A DNA stretch of 64,000 nucleotides, taken from contig NZ_BJZU01000003.1 of assembly GCF_007992195.1 (NCBI RefSeq), positions 124,001 through 188,000 on the forward strand, given 5' to 3'. This document shows positions 1 to 8,999 of the stretch, piece after piece (positions within the stretch are counted from its first letter, which is position 1; every line of letters starts with the position of its first letter). The position numbers and the translations under genes were made by a program. This stretch comes from Methylobacterium oxalidis. GTDB lineage: Bacteria; Pseudomonadota; Alphaproteobacteria; Rhizobiales; Beijerinckiaceae. The notes below the pieces were generated by a model that was not told the origin of the DNA, ran no database searches, and saw only the letters and a list, made by a program, of their open reading frames with translations.

Positions 1-2
1 TC

Positions 3-251
3 ACGGTGGAGCGCTACCCCGACCTGAAGTCGAACCAGAACTTCCTGGCCCTGCAATCGCAGCTCGAGGGCACCGAGAACCGCATCGCCGTGTCCCGGCG
101 CGACTACATCCAGGCCGTGCAGGAGTACAACACCGAGGTCCGCACCATCCCGGGCCGCTGGATCGCGGCCTTCCTCTATCCCGACGCCAAGCCGATGGAG
201 ACCTTCACGGCGACGCCCGGGGCCGAGCGGCCGCCGAACGTGAAGTTCTAG
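3..251 (+). CDS. lemA: LemA family protein, C-terminal part
   Basis: This is the last 83 codons of a LemA-like protein whose start lies before the window. LemA proteins are small envelope proteins with one N-terminal membrane helix and a long helical bundle; their biochemical role is not settled. The visible part shows the conserved end of the bundle (YPDLKSNQNFLALQSQLEGT, then ENRIAVSRRDYI) and the typical NTEVRTIPGRW segment before a short tail. The reading frame is open to the left edge. The next gene, a TPM-domain protein, begins 11 bp downstream; the LemA-TPM order is common in bacteria and suggests a shared operon. Identification is firm. Confidence 0.9.
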   Translation, partial: TVERYPDLKSNQNFLALQSQLEGTENRIAVSRRDYIQAVQEYNTEVRTIPGRWIAAFLYPDAKPMETFTATPGAERPPNVKF

Positions 252-262
252 GGACGCCGGCC

Positions 263-1033
263 GTGTGGCGCGCCGGGCGCGGGCTCGCCCTGTGCGTGCT
301 GTTTCTCGCCTGCCTGCCGCTCCTGCGCTGGCCTGCGCTCGGCGCCGAGCTCGACTTCCCGGCGCTGAGCGGCCGCGTGGTGGACGCAGCCGGGATCCTC
401 GGGCCTGAGGCGCGCACGAAGCTCGAGGAGAAGCTGAAGGCCTACGAGGACAAGACCTCGAATCAGGTCGTCGTCGCCACCGTGCCGGGGCTCCAGGGCA
501 CGACGATCGAGGACTACGCGAACCGCCTGTTCCGGCACTGGCAGCTCGGGCAGAAGAAGGCGAACAACGGCGTACTCCTGGTTGTGGCGCCGAACGAGCG
601 CAAGGTCCGGATCGAGGTCGGCTACGGGCTGGAGGGGGCGCTGACCGACGCGCTCTCCAAGGTGATCATCACCACGGCGATGGCCCCGCGCTTCAAGACC
701 GGCGACTTCGCGGGCGGCATCGAGGCCGGAGTCGACGCCGTGCTGTCGATCCTGTCGGGCGACGCCGAGGAGTGGCACCGCCGGGCCGAGGTGCGCGGCG
801 ACGAGACGAGCCCCGTCGAGATCGTGATGTTCGTCATCATCCTCCTCGTGATCATCTTCCTCGTCTCGCGCATGGGGCGCGGGCGGCGCGGCGGCTTCAT
901 CATCGTCCCCGGCCCCGCCCCGGGCGGGTTCGGCGGCGGCTGGAGCGGCGGCGTCTCGGGAGGTCCCTCCGGCGGCGGCTTCTCGGGCGGCGGGGGCTCC
1001 TCGGGCGGGGGAGGCGCATCCGGTGACTGGTAG
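263..1033 (+). CDS. TPM domain protein, YgcG type, membrane-anchored
   Basis: 256 residues, GTG start. An N-terminal signal peptide (about residues 1-28, ending near LGA) is followed by a TPM domain (about 30-175) with the family features VVDAAGIL, NNGVLLVVAP and VEVGYGLEG-like segments. A membrane helix (about 190-208) comes next, and the protein ends in a glycine/serine-rich tail. TPM proteins such as YgcG are placed outside the inner membrane; plant homologues have phosphatase activity, but bacterial roles are unclear. It follows the lemA gene by 11 bp and its last codons overlap the next TPM gene, so the three are probably one operon. Function beyond envelope maintenance is inference. Confidence 0.88.
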   Translation: MWRAGRGLALCVLFLACLPLLRWPALGAELDFPALSGRVVDAAGILGPEARTKLEEKLKAYEDKTSNQVVVATVPGLQGTTIEDYANRLFRHWQLGQKKANNGVLLVVAPNERKVRIEVGYGLEGALTDALSKVIITTAMAPRFKTGDFAGGIEAGVDAVLSILSGDAEEWHRRAEVRGDETSPVEIVMFVIILLVIIFLVSRMGRGRRGGFIIVPGPAPGGFGGGWSGGVSGGPSGGGFSGGGGSSGGGGASGDW

Positions 1034-1655
1034 GGTGACGGAGACGCTCCCGCCCGCGGCGCTGGCACGGATCGCGGAGGCCGTCGGGGTGGCCGAGCGC
1101 GGCACGGCGGGCGAGATCGTCGTGATGGTCAGCGATCACGCGGGGCTGTACCGCTCGACCGTGATGGTCGGCGCACTCGTGGCGGCGTTGGTCCTGCCCT
1201 GGCCGCTGATCCTGCTGACGGGTTGGAGCGCCGCCAGCATCGCGCTGGCGCAAGGGCTTCTCGTCCTCGCATTCCTGGCCGCGACGCTCGATCCGGGCCT
1301 GCGGATGCGCCTCGTGCCGCGGCGGGTGGCGCGGGCACGGGCGCGCGAGGCGGCGCAGCGCGCCTTCCGCCAGCGGGGCCTCAGCCGGACGCGCGGGCGC
1401 ACCGGCGTGCTGATCTTCCTGGCGCTGGCCGAGCACCACGCCGAGATCGTGGCCGACGAGGGCGTCCTGCGCGCGGCCGGGCCCGACCCCTGGAACGGCG
1501 CCATCGCCGGGCTCCTCGACGCCCTGCGCCGGGGGGAGACCGAGGCCGGGCTCGTCGCCGCCGTGCGCGCGGTCGGCGCGATCCTGGCGGAAGCCTGCCC
1601 GCCGGTCGCCGGCGACGTGGACGAGTTGCCGAACCGCGTCATCGTCGAGGAGTGA
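1023..1655 (+). CDS. TPM domain membrane protein
   Basis: 210 residues, starting 11 bp inside the end of the preceding TPM gene, which implies translational coupling. The N-terminal part (residues 10-40) carries EAVGVAERGTAGEIVVMVSD, the first beta-alpha unit of a TPM domain. Two hydrophobic helices follow (about 43-65 and 70-88). The soluble C-terminal part (about 110-205) resumes the TPM fold with TGVLIFLALAEHHAEIVAD. This split arrangement is typical of the second TPM protein found beside LemA/YgcG pairs in alphaproteobacteria. Function is unknown; an envelope role is inferred from the context. Confidence 0.83.
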   Translation: MTGRVTETLPPAALARIAEAVGVAERGTAGEIVVMVSDHAGLYRSTVMVGALVAALVLPWPLILLTGWSAASIALAQGLLVLAFLAATLDPGLRMRLVPRRVARARAREAAQRAFRQRGLSRTRGRTGVLIFLALAEHHAEIVADEGVLRAAGPDPWNGAIAGLLDALRRGETEAGLVAAVRAVGAILAEACPPVAGDVDELPNRVIVEE

Positions 1656-1805
1656 GGCGAGGTCGGTTTTCGCAAGACGATCCGGATTATGACGGGGCAC
1701 CGGTGCAATCGCCCCGGAACCAACATAATCCTGCGGCCGAAACGCCCAGGTCCCCGCCTAATTCATCGGCGGCGGCCCCCGCGTTCGAGGAGCATTCGAC
1801 CGGCC

Positions 1806-2597
1806 ATGGACAGTCTCGAAGTCACGAAGGCGCCCGCCGGGTCGCGGGAGCCGCTGATTTCGGCCCTGGCTTCGGGCTTTGTCCCGGGTTTGGCGCGCCT
1901 CGGCTCGGGCCTCGCCCGGCGGCTCGACGCCCTGCCGCCGCCGCTCGGCCGCGCGCTGCACCGGCTCCGCACCCGCGGCGAGCGCAGGCGGCTCCACGCC
2001 ATCGCGCTCGCCCACATCGCCCGCCGGCTTCCCGAGATCCAGGCGAGCCTCGACGCGGCCCCGCCCGGCTTCGTCTATCTCGCCGGCGATTCCCACGCGG
2101 AGCTTCTCGGGCCGGAGCCCTTCGGCGGGAGGCCCTGCGTCAACGGCGGCATCGGCGGCCTGTCCTCGCGGGGCTACGCGACCTACCTCGCCGAGCTGAG
2201 CTTCCCGCGACGGGCCGGCCTCGCGCTCCTCTTCGTGGGCACGAACGACATCTTCGCCGGGAGCCGCCCGCGATCGCAGCCGCGGATCGACGGATTCGGG
2301 GAGGCCGTCGGGCAGATCCTCGACCGGCTGCAGGCGAGCGCGGACCGCGTCGTCCTCTGCGCGGTGCCCCCGCTCGAGCCCGGCGAGCAGGTCCGGCGGG
2401 ATCCGGGCGCCGTGGCGGCCTATTCCGAGCGCCTGCGCTCGATCGCGGCCGGGCGCGGCTGCGGCTTCGCGGACCCCTTCGCGGAGATGCGCGAAGGCCA
2501 CGGCGGCTTCGCCAAGCCCGGCTTCCTGCACGAGGGCGTGCACCTGCGCGATTACGCAAGCCTCGCGGCGGCTTTGGCGCCGACCGTCGCGGGCTGA
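1806..2597 (+). CDS. SGNH/GDSL-type hydrolase-like protein
   Basis: 263 residues from ATG 1806. An upstream in-frame ATG at 1689 would add an unlikely Arg/Pro-rich leader, so the inner start is preferred. SGNH blocks can be seen: GDSHAELLG (block I, Ser in GDS), NGGIGGLSSRGY (block II), GTNDIFAG (block III, Asn in GTND), and a C-terminal HEGVHL in place of the usual DGxH. SGNH enzymes hydrolyse esters of lipids, sugars or cell-wall polymers; the substrate here cannot be read. There is no clear signal peptide, so a cytoplasmic or membrane-associated place is likely. It converges with moaA, whose stop is 8 bp away. Confidence 0.75.
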   Translation: MDSLEVTKAPAGSREPLISALASGFVPGLARLGSGLARRLDALPPPLGRALHRLRTRGERRRLHAIALAHIARRLPEIQASLDAAPPGFVYLAGDSHAELLGPEPFGGRPCVNGGIGGLSSRGYATYLAELSFPRRAGLALLFVGTNDIFAGSRPRSQPRIDGFGEAVGQILDRLQASADRVVLCAVPPLEPGEQVRRDPGAVAAYSERLRSIAAGRGCGFADPFAEMREGHGGFAKPGFLHEGVHLRDYASLAAALAPTVAG

Positions 2598-2604
2598 GGC
2601 GGGC

Positions 2605-3633
2605 TCAGCCGCCCGTCACGCTCATGTGCCGCGGCACCGCGGGCTTCGCCCGCTCGATGACGAAGTCGTGGCCCTTGGGCTTGCGCGAGATCGCCTCGAC
2701 GATCGCCTGCGTGACGAGGTCGTTGTCCGGCGAGGCGCGGAGCGCCGCCCGCAGGTCCGCCGCGTCCTCCTGGCCGAGGCACATGTAGAGCTTGCCCGTG
2801 CAGGTGAGGCGGACCCGGTTGCAACTCTCGCAGAAATTGTGCGTCAGCGGCGTGATGAAGCCGAGGCGGCCGCCGGTCTCGGCGACGCGCACGTAGCGGG
2901 CCGGGCCGCCGGTGCGGTCGGGCAGCGGCGTCAGGGTGTAGCGGGTCTCGAGCCGCGCCCGCGCCACGGACAGGGGCAGGAACTGCTCGGTCCGGTCGCC
3001 CTCGATCTCGCCGAGCGGCATGACCTCGATCAGCGTCATGTCCATGCCGTCGCCGTGGGCCCAGGCGATCATGTCGGCGATCTCGTCCTCGTTGACGCCC
3101 TTCAGCGCCACCGCGTTGATCTTCACCTTGATGCCGGCGCGGCGGGCCGCCGCGATCCCGTCGAGGACCACGCCGAGGTCGCCCCGGCGCGTCACCGCCC
3201 GGAACTTGTCCGGGTCGAGCGTGTCGAGCGAGACGTTGACCCGGCGCACGCCGAGATCGGCGAGCTCGGAGGCGAAGCGGCCGAGCTGCGTGCCGTTCGT
3301 GGTGAGGGTCAGTTCGTCGAGGGCGCCGGTGCCGAGATGGCGCGAGAGGCGCCGGAACAGGTGCATGATGTCCCGCCGCACCAGCGGCTCGCCGCCGGTG
3401 ATGCGCAGCTTGCGCACGCCGCGGTCGATGAAGACGCCGCAGACCCGGTCGAGCTCCTCCAGCGTGAGGAGGTCGCGCTTGGGCAGGAACTGCATCTCGT
3501 CCGCCATGCAGTAGACGCAGCGCAGGTCGCAGCGATCCGTGACAGAGATGCGAAGGTAGGTGATGGCCCGCTGGAACGGGTCGATCAGCGGTGCGACGGC
3601 GTTTCCGGGCGCGTCGGTGCGGGGACCCCACAT
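2605..3633 (-). CDS. moaA: GTP 3',8-cyclase MoaA
   Basis: Radical-SAM enzyme for the first step of molybdenum cofactor synthesis, converting GTP to 3',8-cyclo-7,8-dihydro-GTP (with MoaC, to cPMP). The N-terminal SAM cluster motif is CDLRCVYC, followed by [11 protein letters not shown] (SAM binding). The C-terminal [4Fe-4S] ligands are in [20 protein letters not shown], and the protein ends in the conserved Gly-Gly needed for catalysis. The start at 3633 ([10 protein letters not shown]) gives 342 residues, the usual length; an in-frame ATG at 3693 would add 20 residues and cannot be excluded. The cofactor would serve, among others, the molybdenum aldehyde oxidoreductase at 10.8-14.7 kb. Confidence 0.96.
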   Translation of the reverse strand: MWGPRTDAPGNAVAPLIDPFQRAITYLRISVTDRCDLRCVYCMADEMQFLPKRDLLTLEELDRVCGVFIDRGVRKLRITGGEPLVRRDIMHLFRRLSRHLGTGALDELTLTTNGTQLGRFASELADLGVRRVNVSLDTLDPDKFRAVTRRGDLGVVLDGIAAARRAGIKVKINAVALKGVNEDEIADMIAWAHGDGMDMTLIEVMPLGEIEGDRTEQFLPLSVARARLETRYTLTPLPDRTGGPARYVRVAETGGRLGFITPLTHNFCESCNRVRLTCTGKLYMCLGQEDAADLRAALRASPDNDLVTQAIVEAISRKPKGHDFVIERAKPAVPRHMSVTGG

Positions 3634-3786
3634 ACGGGACTCAAGGCTCTGCTGGGACTGGGTTTCGGCGTCGTGCGGTGACGAACCTAGCATGTCTTGG
3701 CATATGAGGTCTCGCGCGTTTCCGGGCAAGCGCACCGGCTCCGGGCGCAGGGGTCCGGCCGCGGGAGAGGGCGAGGGAGTATGGTG

Positions 3787-4209
3787 ATGAGCACGGAATG
3801 CTGGCCGACCGAGATCCGCCTCAGCGCCGACCGGCGCGGCCTGGAGATCGGCTTCGACGACGGCGCGCGCTTCGCGCTGCCCGCCGAGTACCTGCGCGTG
3901 CACAGTCCGTCCGCCGAGGTGCAGGGCCACTCGCCGGCCGAGCGCAAGGTGATCGGCGGCAAGCGCAACGTGATGATCCTGGCGGTGGAGCCGATCGGCA
4001 ACTACGCGGTGAAGCTGCGCTTCGACGACATGCACGACACCGGCATCTTCGGCTGGGACTATCTCTACGCGCTCGGCCGGGACCGGGACGCGCGCTGGTC
4101 GACATACCTGGCGGAACTGGAGGCGAAGGGCCTCGACCGCGACGTCGTGCGCTCGGCCGCCGCGCCCGCGACCGGCGGAAGCTGCGGCAGCGGCTGCGGC
4201 TGCCACTAG
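3787..4209 (+). CDS. DUF971 domain protein
   Basis: 140 residues. The start at ATG 3787 is chosen because the purine-rich GAGGGAG lies about 8 bp upstream; ATG 3781 would sit too close to it. The body (about residues 5-110) is a DUF971 domain, related to the N-terminal domain of gamma-butyrobetaine hydroxylase, with [26 protein letters not shown] and [18 protein letters not shown]. The tail is rich in Gly and Cys ([11 protein letters not shown]), suggesting metal or Fe-S binding. DUF971 proteins often accompany Fe-S or molybdenum cofactor genes; here it is divergent from moaA. Exact function is not known. Confidence 0.85.
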   Translation: MSTECWPTEIRLSADRRGLEIGFDDGARFALPAEYLRVHSPSAEVQGHSPAERKVIGGKRNVMILAVEPIGNYAVKLRFDDMHDTGIFGWDYLYALGRDRDARWSTYLAELEAKGLDRDVVRSAAAPATGGSCGSGCGCH

Positions 4210-4259
4210 GGCGGTTGCGCACCGGGGTCGCCCGCCGAGCGGGCTTGCCCAACGAGAAA

Positions 4260-4281
4260 GGGCCGGCGTCGCCGCCGGCCC
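4260..4281 (-). terminator. Hairpin between convergent genes
   Basis: A perfect 9-bp GC-rich stem (4260-4268 with 4273-4281) and a 4-base loop lie between the stops of the DUF971 gene (+) and the L,D-transpeptidase gene (-). On the minus strand the stem is followed by TTTC, so it can act as a weak intrinsic terminator for the transpeptidase gene. Confidence 0.5.
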
Positions 4282-4306
4282 TCGTGAACCTGTCCCGGCC
4301 GGCCGC

Positions 4307-4960
4307 TCAGCGCTGCACGACCACCCTCGTGCCGACCTTGGCGCGGGTGTAGAGGTCCGTGACGTCGTCGTTCGTCATGCGGATGCAGCCCGAGGAGACC
4401 GCGGTGCCGATCGATTCCGGCTCGTTCGAGCCGTGGATGCGGTAGATCGTGCCGCCGAGATACATGGCGCGGGCGCCGAGCGGGTTCTCGAGGCCGCCCT
4501 TCATGTAGCGCGGCAGGTCGGGCCGGCGGCGCAGCATCTGGGCCGGCGGGCGCCAATCCGGCCACTCGCGCTTCATGGTGATGGTCTGCACCCCGCCCCA
4601 GGTGAAGCCCGGCCGGCCGACGCCGACGCCGTAGCGCAGGGCCTGGCCGCCGCCGAGCACGTAGTAGAGGCGGCGCTCGCTCGTGGAGACCACGATCGTG
4701 CCGGCGCCGTAGGGCCCGCCATAGGCGACCGTCTCGCGCGGGATCGCCGACATCTGCGGCACCGTGGAGGCGAGCGGGTCGGCGGCGTTGAGCGAGGCGT
4801 TGGCGGTGGGCACCGCCACCGCCTGCGGGCGGACGCGCACGGTCAGCGCGTCGTTGAGCGGCTGGCGGGTGAGCGGGTCGATCTCGTAGGCGAGCGCGGG
4901 CGACGCCCACGCGGCAGCCGCGCAGGCAAACCCGATGAGGGCGGGGGCGAAACGGCGCAT
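4307..4960 (-). CDS. L,D-transpeptidase (YkuD family), secreted
   Basis: 217 residues from ATG 4960. A signal peptide (residues 1-23, cleaved after SPALA) precedes a YkuD catalytic domain (about 85-217). The active-site block is intact: [10 protein letters not shown], then [11 protein letters not shown] with the nucleophilic Cys. These periplasmic enzymes make 3-3 cross-links in peptidoglycan or attach lipoproteins or outer-membrane proteins to it; alphaproteobacteria carry many copies. There is a 0.5-kb gap upstream that holds a candidate sRNA on the other strand. The exact reaction of this copy cannot be told from the sequence. Confidence 0.92.
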   Translation of the reverse strand: MRRFAPALIGFACAAAAWASPALAYEIDPLTRQPLNDALTVRVRPQAVAVPTANASLNAADPLASTVPQMSAIPRETVAYGGPYGAGTIVVSTSERRLYYVLGGGQALRYGVGVGRPGFTWGGVQTITMKREWPDWRPPAQMLRRRPDLPRYMKGGLENPLGARAMYLGGTIYRIHGSNEPESIGTAVSSGCIRMTNDDVTDLYTRAKVGTRVVVQR

Positions 4961-5350
4961 CGAAGCCTCTCGTAGGCGGGCGAATCGTGTCGGGACGCGT
5001 GTGGAGAACAGGGGCACGATGGCGTGCCACACGTCGCCAAGCGGTAAACGCTGGCCCCGTAAAGCCAAGCTCTAAACGGGTGCGCCGCGGCGCTTCACCG
5101 GGCGCCGTGACTCGGTGGCAACACTGTGGCAGCTTTGCCGTAAGCGGGGCATGGCGGAGGGATTATCCGACCGCTGCGGGAACGGGTTGCGGCGCGGGCG
5201 CCGGCCCGCGCCATCGTGGCCCGAATGTGTCGCGATCGTGGCCGCCGGCCGCCGAGGGCCGAATCCGCGCCGCGCTGCGGCCGATGGGGTCACGAGACAA
5301 ACCGGGGTGCGGTGAAATCGGCCGGTCGCCCGCGCGCTCGCGCGGCCGTC
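4961..5350. other. Intergenic stretch before the candidate sRNA
   Basis: No convincing gene was found in these 390 bases. Short open frames have no ribosome site or family signature. The right end leads into the hairpin-rich candidate sRNA at 5351-5442. I could not pick a clear promoter for that RNA here. Confidence 0.5.
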
Positions 5351-5442
5351 GGGGTTCGTCCAGGATCGCCCCGCCCGTTTCCAGAGACCGCGGGCTACCT
5401 CCCGAGAGCGCGCTCCTCCGACGACGAGGGCGCGCTCTTTTT
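5351..5442 (+). ncRNA. Candidate small RNA with anti-Shine-Dalgarno stretch
   Basis: Three hairpins in a row on the plus strand: GGGG/CCCC (5351-5354 with 5369-5372), GCCCG/CGGGC (5373-5377 with 5391-5395) and a strong terminator (5406-5437) followed by five T. Between the second hairpin and the terminator lies an unpaired CTACCTCCC, complementary to Shine-Dalgarno sequences. No coding gene points into this terminator from the left, so it must serve an independent transcript. The layout resembles the alphaproteobacterial mmgR (suhB) type of sRNA, but that family assignment is from memory and tentative. The 5' end is uncertain and may lie further left. Confidence 0.5.
5406..5442 (+). terminator. 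Intrinsic terminator of the candidate sRNA
   Basis: Stem GAGCGCGC (5406-5413) pairs with GCGCGCTC (5430-5437), and CCTC/GAGG extends the stem inward past one bulged base. T5 follows at 5438-5442. The T-run exists only on the plus strand, so it does not serve the minus-strand nadC gene that ends at 5460. Confidence 0.75.
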
Positions 5443-5459
5443 GCTCGGGCCCCTCGGCC

Positions 5460-6317
5460 TCAGGCCGCGTCGAGGCCGAGGTCGATGATCGGCGCGCTGT
5501 GGGTGATCCAGCCGCAGGAGATCAGGTCGACGCCGGAGGCGGCGATGGGGCCGACCGTGTCGCGGTTGATCCGGCCCGACGCCTCGCTGATGGCGCGCCC
5601 GTCGATCAGGGCGACCGCCTCGCGCAGCGTCTCCGGGCCCATGTTGTCGAGGAGCACGGCGTCGGCGCCCACCGCGAGCGCTTCGCGGAGCTGGTCGAGG
5701 GTATCGACCTCCACCTCGATCTTCACGAGGTGGCCGGCATGGGCCCGCGCCCGCTCGATCGCCGGCACGATGCCGCCCGCCACCGCGACGTGGTTGTCCT
5801 TGATCAGCACCGCGTCGTCGAGGCCGAAGCGGTGGTTGGAGCCCCCGCCGGCGCGCACCGCGTGCTTCTCCAGCGCGCGCAGGCCCGGCGTCGTCTTGCG
5901 CGTGCAGACGATCCGCGCCTTGCCGTGCGGCCGCGCGGCCTCGACCAGGGAGGCCGTGGCGGTGGCGACGCCCGAGAGGCGGCAGAGGAGGTTCAGCGCG
6001 ACGCGCTCGGCCGTGAGGATCGCGCGGGCGGGCCCGGACAGGCGGATCACCGTATCGCCCGGCCGGACGCGGGCGCCGTCGGCCCGCTCCACCGTGACCG
6101 CGACCGCGGGGTCGATCAGCGCGAAGGCGAGCGCCGCCGCGTCGGTGCCCGCGATCACGCCGTCCTGGCGCGAGGCGATGACGCCCTCGAGCCGCGCGTC
6201 GGCGGGCACGATCGCGTCGGTGGTGACGTCGCCGGCCCGGCCGAGATCCTCGACGAGGGCCGCGCGCACGATCGGCTCCACGAGGAGCCGCGGCAGGGGC
6301 AGGATGGCATCGCTCAT
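5460..6317 (-). CDS. nadC: Nicotinate-nucleotide diphosphorylase (carboxylating)
   Basis: 285 residues. It converts quinolinate and PRPP to nicotinate mononucleotide, CO2 and PPi, the step after NadA in de novo NAD synthesis. The family blocks are present: ALVEDLGRAGDVTTDAIVP near the N-terminus, ERVALNLLCRLSGVAT, CTRKTTPGLRALEKHAVRAG with the PRPP/quinolinate-binding Arg and Lys residues, HRFGLDDAVLIKDNH and the C-terminal DLISCGWITHSAP. Its ATG overlaps the nadB stop by 4 bp (ATGA), so nadA-nadB-nadC form one coupled operon, presumably controlled by the operators upstream of nadA. Confidence 0.97.
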   Translation of the reverse strand: MSDAILPLPRLLVEPIVRAALVEDLGRAGDVTTDAIVPADARLEGVIASRQDGVIAGTDAAALAFALIDPAVAVTVERADGARVRPGDTVIRLSGPARAILTAERVALNLLCRLSGVATATASLVEAARPHGKARIVCTRKTTPGLRALEKHAVRAGGGSNHRFGLDDAVLIKDNHVAVAGGIVPAIERARAHAGHLVKIEVEVDTLDQLREALAVGADAVLLDNMGPETLREAVALIDGRAISEASGRINRDTVGPIAASGVDLISCGWITHSAPIIDLGLDAA

Positions 6318-7834
6318 GACAGCAGCTCCGCGAAACGCGGCTCCTCGAAGGCGCGCTCGACGTCGGCGAGGCGGGTCTCGCTGTGGCGCGGCGGCTCCAT
6401 GCCGGGATGGTCGCTGCGCCAGTGGGCGCCCCGGCTCTCGGTGCGGCGCAGGGCGCCGTCCGCGATGAGGAGGCCGGTCAGGGCCGCCTCGCAGCCCGTC
6501 TCGGCGAGCGCGCGCAGGCGCGCCACGGCCTCGGTCAGGCCCTCGGCGTCGCGCACCACGCCGACCTTGTGCTCCATGACCCGCCGGACCGCCGCGAGGC
6601 GGCTCGCGGGGGGCGCGGATTCGCGGGCGGTGAGCACCGGCCCCGGCGGGCCGGCGTCGAGCCCGTCCGCGATCCAGCCGGCGTAGGCGAGGGCTTCGAG
6701 GAGCGAGTTGCTGGCGAGCCGGTTCGCCCCGTGCAGCCCCGTCGAGGCGACCTCGCCGCAGGCGTAGAGGCCCGGCACGGTGCTGCGGCCGGCGGCGTCC
6801 ACGCGGATCCCGCCCATGTGGTAGTGGGCCGCCGGGCGCACCGGGATCGGCTCGCGCGCCGGGTCGATGCCGGCCGCCGCGCACAGGGCCGCGACGGTGG
6901 GAAAGCGCGTCGGCATGCGCGCGCCGAGCTCGCCCCGCGCGTCGAGGTAGACGGTGGCGCCTCGCGCGAGGGCCTGGAAGATGCCGCGGGCGACGACGTC
7001 GCGGGGGGCGAGGTCGCCGCCCTCGATGCCCGCCATCACCCGGTCGCCGCGCGCGTCGATCAGGCTGGCGCCCTCCCCGCGCAGGGCCTCGGTCGCGAGC
7101 GGCATCGGGTCGCCGCCGGCCGCGATGGCGGTGGGGTGGAACTGCACGAACTCCATGTCGCGCAGGCTCGCGCCGGCCCGGGCCGCGAGGGCGAGGCCGC
7201 GGCCGACGGCGCCGCGCGGGTTGGTTGTCGAGGCGTAGAGGCCGCCGACGCCGCCGGTGGCGAGCACCACGGCGCGGGCCGGGATCCGGAAGCGGGACCC
7301 GTCCCGCTCGCAGACGACGCCCGCCACCGCGCCCGCCTCGTCGCGCAGGAGATCGCGCACCGTGGCGGTGACGACCTCGACCGAGGGCGTGACGGCGACG
7401 GCGCGGACGAGCCCGTCGAGGACGGCGCGGCCGGTGGCGTCGCCGCCGGCCCGCACGATGCGGCGGCGGCTGTGCGCGGCCTCGAGCCCGAGGGCGAGCG
7501 CCCCGTCCTCGCGCCGGTCGAAGGGCACGCCGACCTCCACGAGCCAGTCGATCAGGCCGGGGCCGGCCTCCGCGACCCGGCGCGCCACGTCGGGCTCGGT
7601 GAGGCCCGCGCCCGCGGCCTCCGTGTCGGCCGCGTGCAGGCGCGGCGCGTCGTCGGCGCCGATCGTGGCGGCGATGCCCCCTTGCGCCCAGCCCGTGGCG
7701 GTGCCGGAGCCGAGCGGCGAGGCGGTGACGAGCGTGACCGGGCGGGGCGCGAGGCGCAGGGCGACCGCGAGGCCGGCCACGCCCGCCCCGACCACGACCA
7801 CGCGGTCGGCCGGGTTGCGCGAGAGTGCGTTCAT
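6314..7834 (-). CDS. nadB: L-aspartate oxidase
   Basis: 506 residues. This FAD enzyme oxidises L-aspartate to iminoaspartate, the substrate of NadA. The FAD-binding motif is [18 protein letters not shown] at residues 12-30. Further family blocks are [49 protein letters not shown], the active-site region [17 protein letters not shown], and [20 protein letters not shown]. The start at ATG 7834 overlaps the nadA stop by 4 bp. Length and motifs are normal for the family. It lies in the middle of the nadABC operon. Confidence 0.97.
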   Translation of the reverse strand: MNALSRNPADRVVVVGAGVAGLAVALRLAPRPVTLVTASPLGSGTATGWAQGGIAATIGADDAPRLHAADTEAAGAGLTEPDVARRVAEAGPGLIDWLVEVGVPFDRREDGALALGLEAAHSRRRIVRAGGDATGRAVLDGLVRAVAVTPSVEVVTATVRDLLRDEAGAVAGVVCERDGSRFRIPARAVVLATGGVGGLYASTTNPRGAVGRGLALAARAGASLRDMEFVQFHPTAIAAGGDPMPLATEALRGEGASLIDARGDRVMAGIEGGDLAPRDVVARGIFQALARGATVYLDARGELGARMPTRFPTVAALCAAAGIDPAREPIPVRPAAHYHMGGIRVDAAGRSTVPGLYACGEVASTGLHGANRLASNSLLEALAYAGWIADGLDAGPPGPVLTARESAPPASRLAAVRRVMEHKVGVVRDAEGLTEAVARLRALAETGCEAALTGLLIADGALRRTESRGAHWRSDHPGMEPPRHSETRLADVERAFEEPRFAELLS

Positions 7835-8850
7835 CGCGCCTTGACCGCCAGCATGCGCTCCACCGCCGCGCGGGCCCGGTCGGCCAGCTCCGGCGCCACC
7901 GTGACCTCGTGGGTCATCGTCTCCAGCGCCCGGCGGATGTTGGAGAGGCTCATCCGCTTCATGTGCGGGCACATGTTGCAGGGCTTGATGAACTCGATGT
8001 CGGGGTTGGCGGCCGCGATGTTGTCGGCCATCGAGCATTCCGTCACCAGCACCACCTGGGCGGGCCGCTTCGTCTCGACGAAGTTCATCATCATGGCGGT
8101 CGACCCCGAGAAGTCGGCCTCGGCCACAACCTCCGGCGGGCACTCGGGATGCGCGATCACGGTGACGCCCGGATAGCTGTCGCGGACCTCGCGGATGTCG
8201 GCCGGCGTGAAGCGCTCGTGCACCTCGCAGTGCCCGGCCCAGGTGAGGATCTCGATCTCCGGCAGGGCCGCCTGGACGTTCTGCGCCAGGAACTCGTCCG
8301 GGATCATGAGCACGCGCGGGGCGTTCAGCGACTTGATCACGTCGACGGCGTTGCCCGAGGTGCAGCAGAGGTCGGATTCGGCCTTCACCGCCGCCGAGGT
8401 GTTGACGTAGGTCACGATCGGCACGCCCGGATAGCGGGCGCGCAAGGAGCGCACGTCCTCGGCGGTGATCGAATCGGCGAGCGAGCAGCCGGCGCGCAGA
8501 TCCGGGATCAGCACGGTCTTGGCCGGGTTCAGGAGCTTCGCGGTCTCGGCCATGAAGTGCACGCCGGCCAGCACGATCACGTCGGCGTCGACGGTCGCCG
8601 CCTCGCGCGCCAGGGCGAGGCTGTCGCCGACGATGTCCGCCACCGTGTGGAAGATCTCGGGCGCCTGATAGTTGTGGGCCAGGATGACGGCGTTCCGCTC
8701 CCGCTTCAGCCGGAGGATCGCCTCGACGTCCGGGGCGAGCGCCGGCCACTCGATGGCCGGGACGTGCCGGCTCACCCGCGCGTAGATGTCCGGCAACGGG
8801 AGCGCCGGGGGGACGGGGCTGCGCCCGAAGGGGAGACTGGTCGCCGCCAT
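7831..8850 (-). CDS. nadA: Quinolinate synthase NadA
   Basis: 339 residues. A [4Fe-4S] enzyme that condenses iminoaspartate with dihydroxyacetone phosphate to quinolinate. The cluster Cys ligands are expected in AGCSLAD, in a later Cys segment, and in KPCNMCPHM. Substrate-binding blocks are [31 protein letters not shown] and HPECPPEV. The start at ATG 8850 is fixed by a strong ribosome site (AAAGGAGG, ending 6 bp upstream); an upstream ATG at 8880 would run through the operator. It is the first gene of nadABC, with two palindromic operators just upstream. Confidence 0.97.
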   Translation of the reverse strand: MAATSLPFGRSPVPPALPLPDIYARVSRHVPAIEWPALAPDVEAILRLKRERNAVILAHNYQAPEIFHTVADIVGDSLALAREAATVDADVIVLAGVHFMAETAKLLNPAKTVLIPDLRAGCSLADSITAEDVRSLRARYPGVPIVTYVNTSAAVKAESDLCCTSGNAVDVIKSLNAPRVLMIPDEFLAQNVQAALPEIEILTWAGHCEVHERFTPADIREVRDSYPGVTVIAHPECPPEVVAEADFSGSTAMMMNFVETKRPAQVVLVTECSMADNIAAANPDIEFIKPCNMCPHMKRMSLSNIRRALETMTHEVTVAPELADRARAAVERMLAVKAR

Positions 8851-8863
8851 GGCGTCCTCCTTT

Positions 8864-8880
8864 ATGCTCACTTTGAGCAT
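8864..8880. promoter_or_regulatory. NadQ-like operator, site 1
   Basis: A perfect palindrome, ATGCTCA-CTT-TGAGCAT, ends next to the nadA ribosome site. Alphaproteobacteria are known to control nad genes by the repressor NadQ at sites of this general type; that assignment is from memory. Its position at the start of the transcript fits a repressor roadblock. Confidence 0.65.
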
Positions 8881-8920
8881 TCCGGAAGCTAAGTTAGGCG
8901 GCGCAGATCCGGATGTCCAG

Positions 8921-8941
8921 ATATGCTGAGACTGAGCATAT
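8921..8941. promoter_or_regulatory. NadQ-like operator, site 2
   Basis: A second copy of the nadA upstream palindrome: ATATGCT at 8921-8927 and AGCATAT at 8935-8941. It matches the ATGCTCA-N3-TGAGCAT pattern of site 1 with one mismatch. The two centres are 59 bp apart, close to six helical turns less one, so cooperative binding or looping over the nadA promoter is possible. Confidence 0.6.
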
Positions 8942-8999
8942 CACTTTTGCGCCGCGGTGTTTGTGTGCATCGCAACAGGATCGGTCGGTCCGGGGCGGC

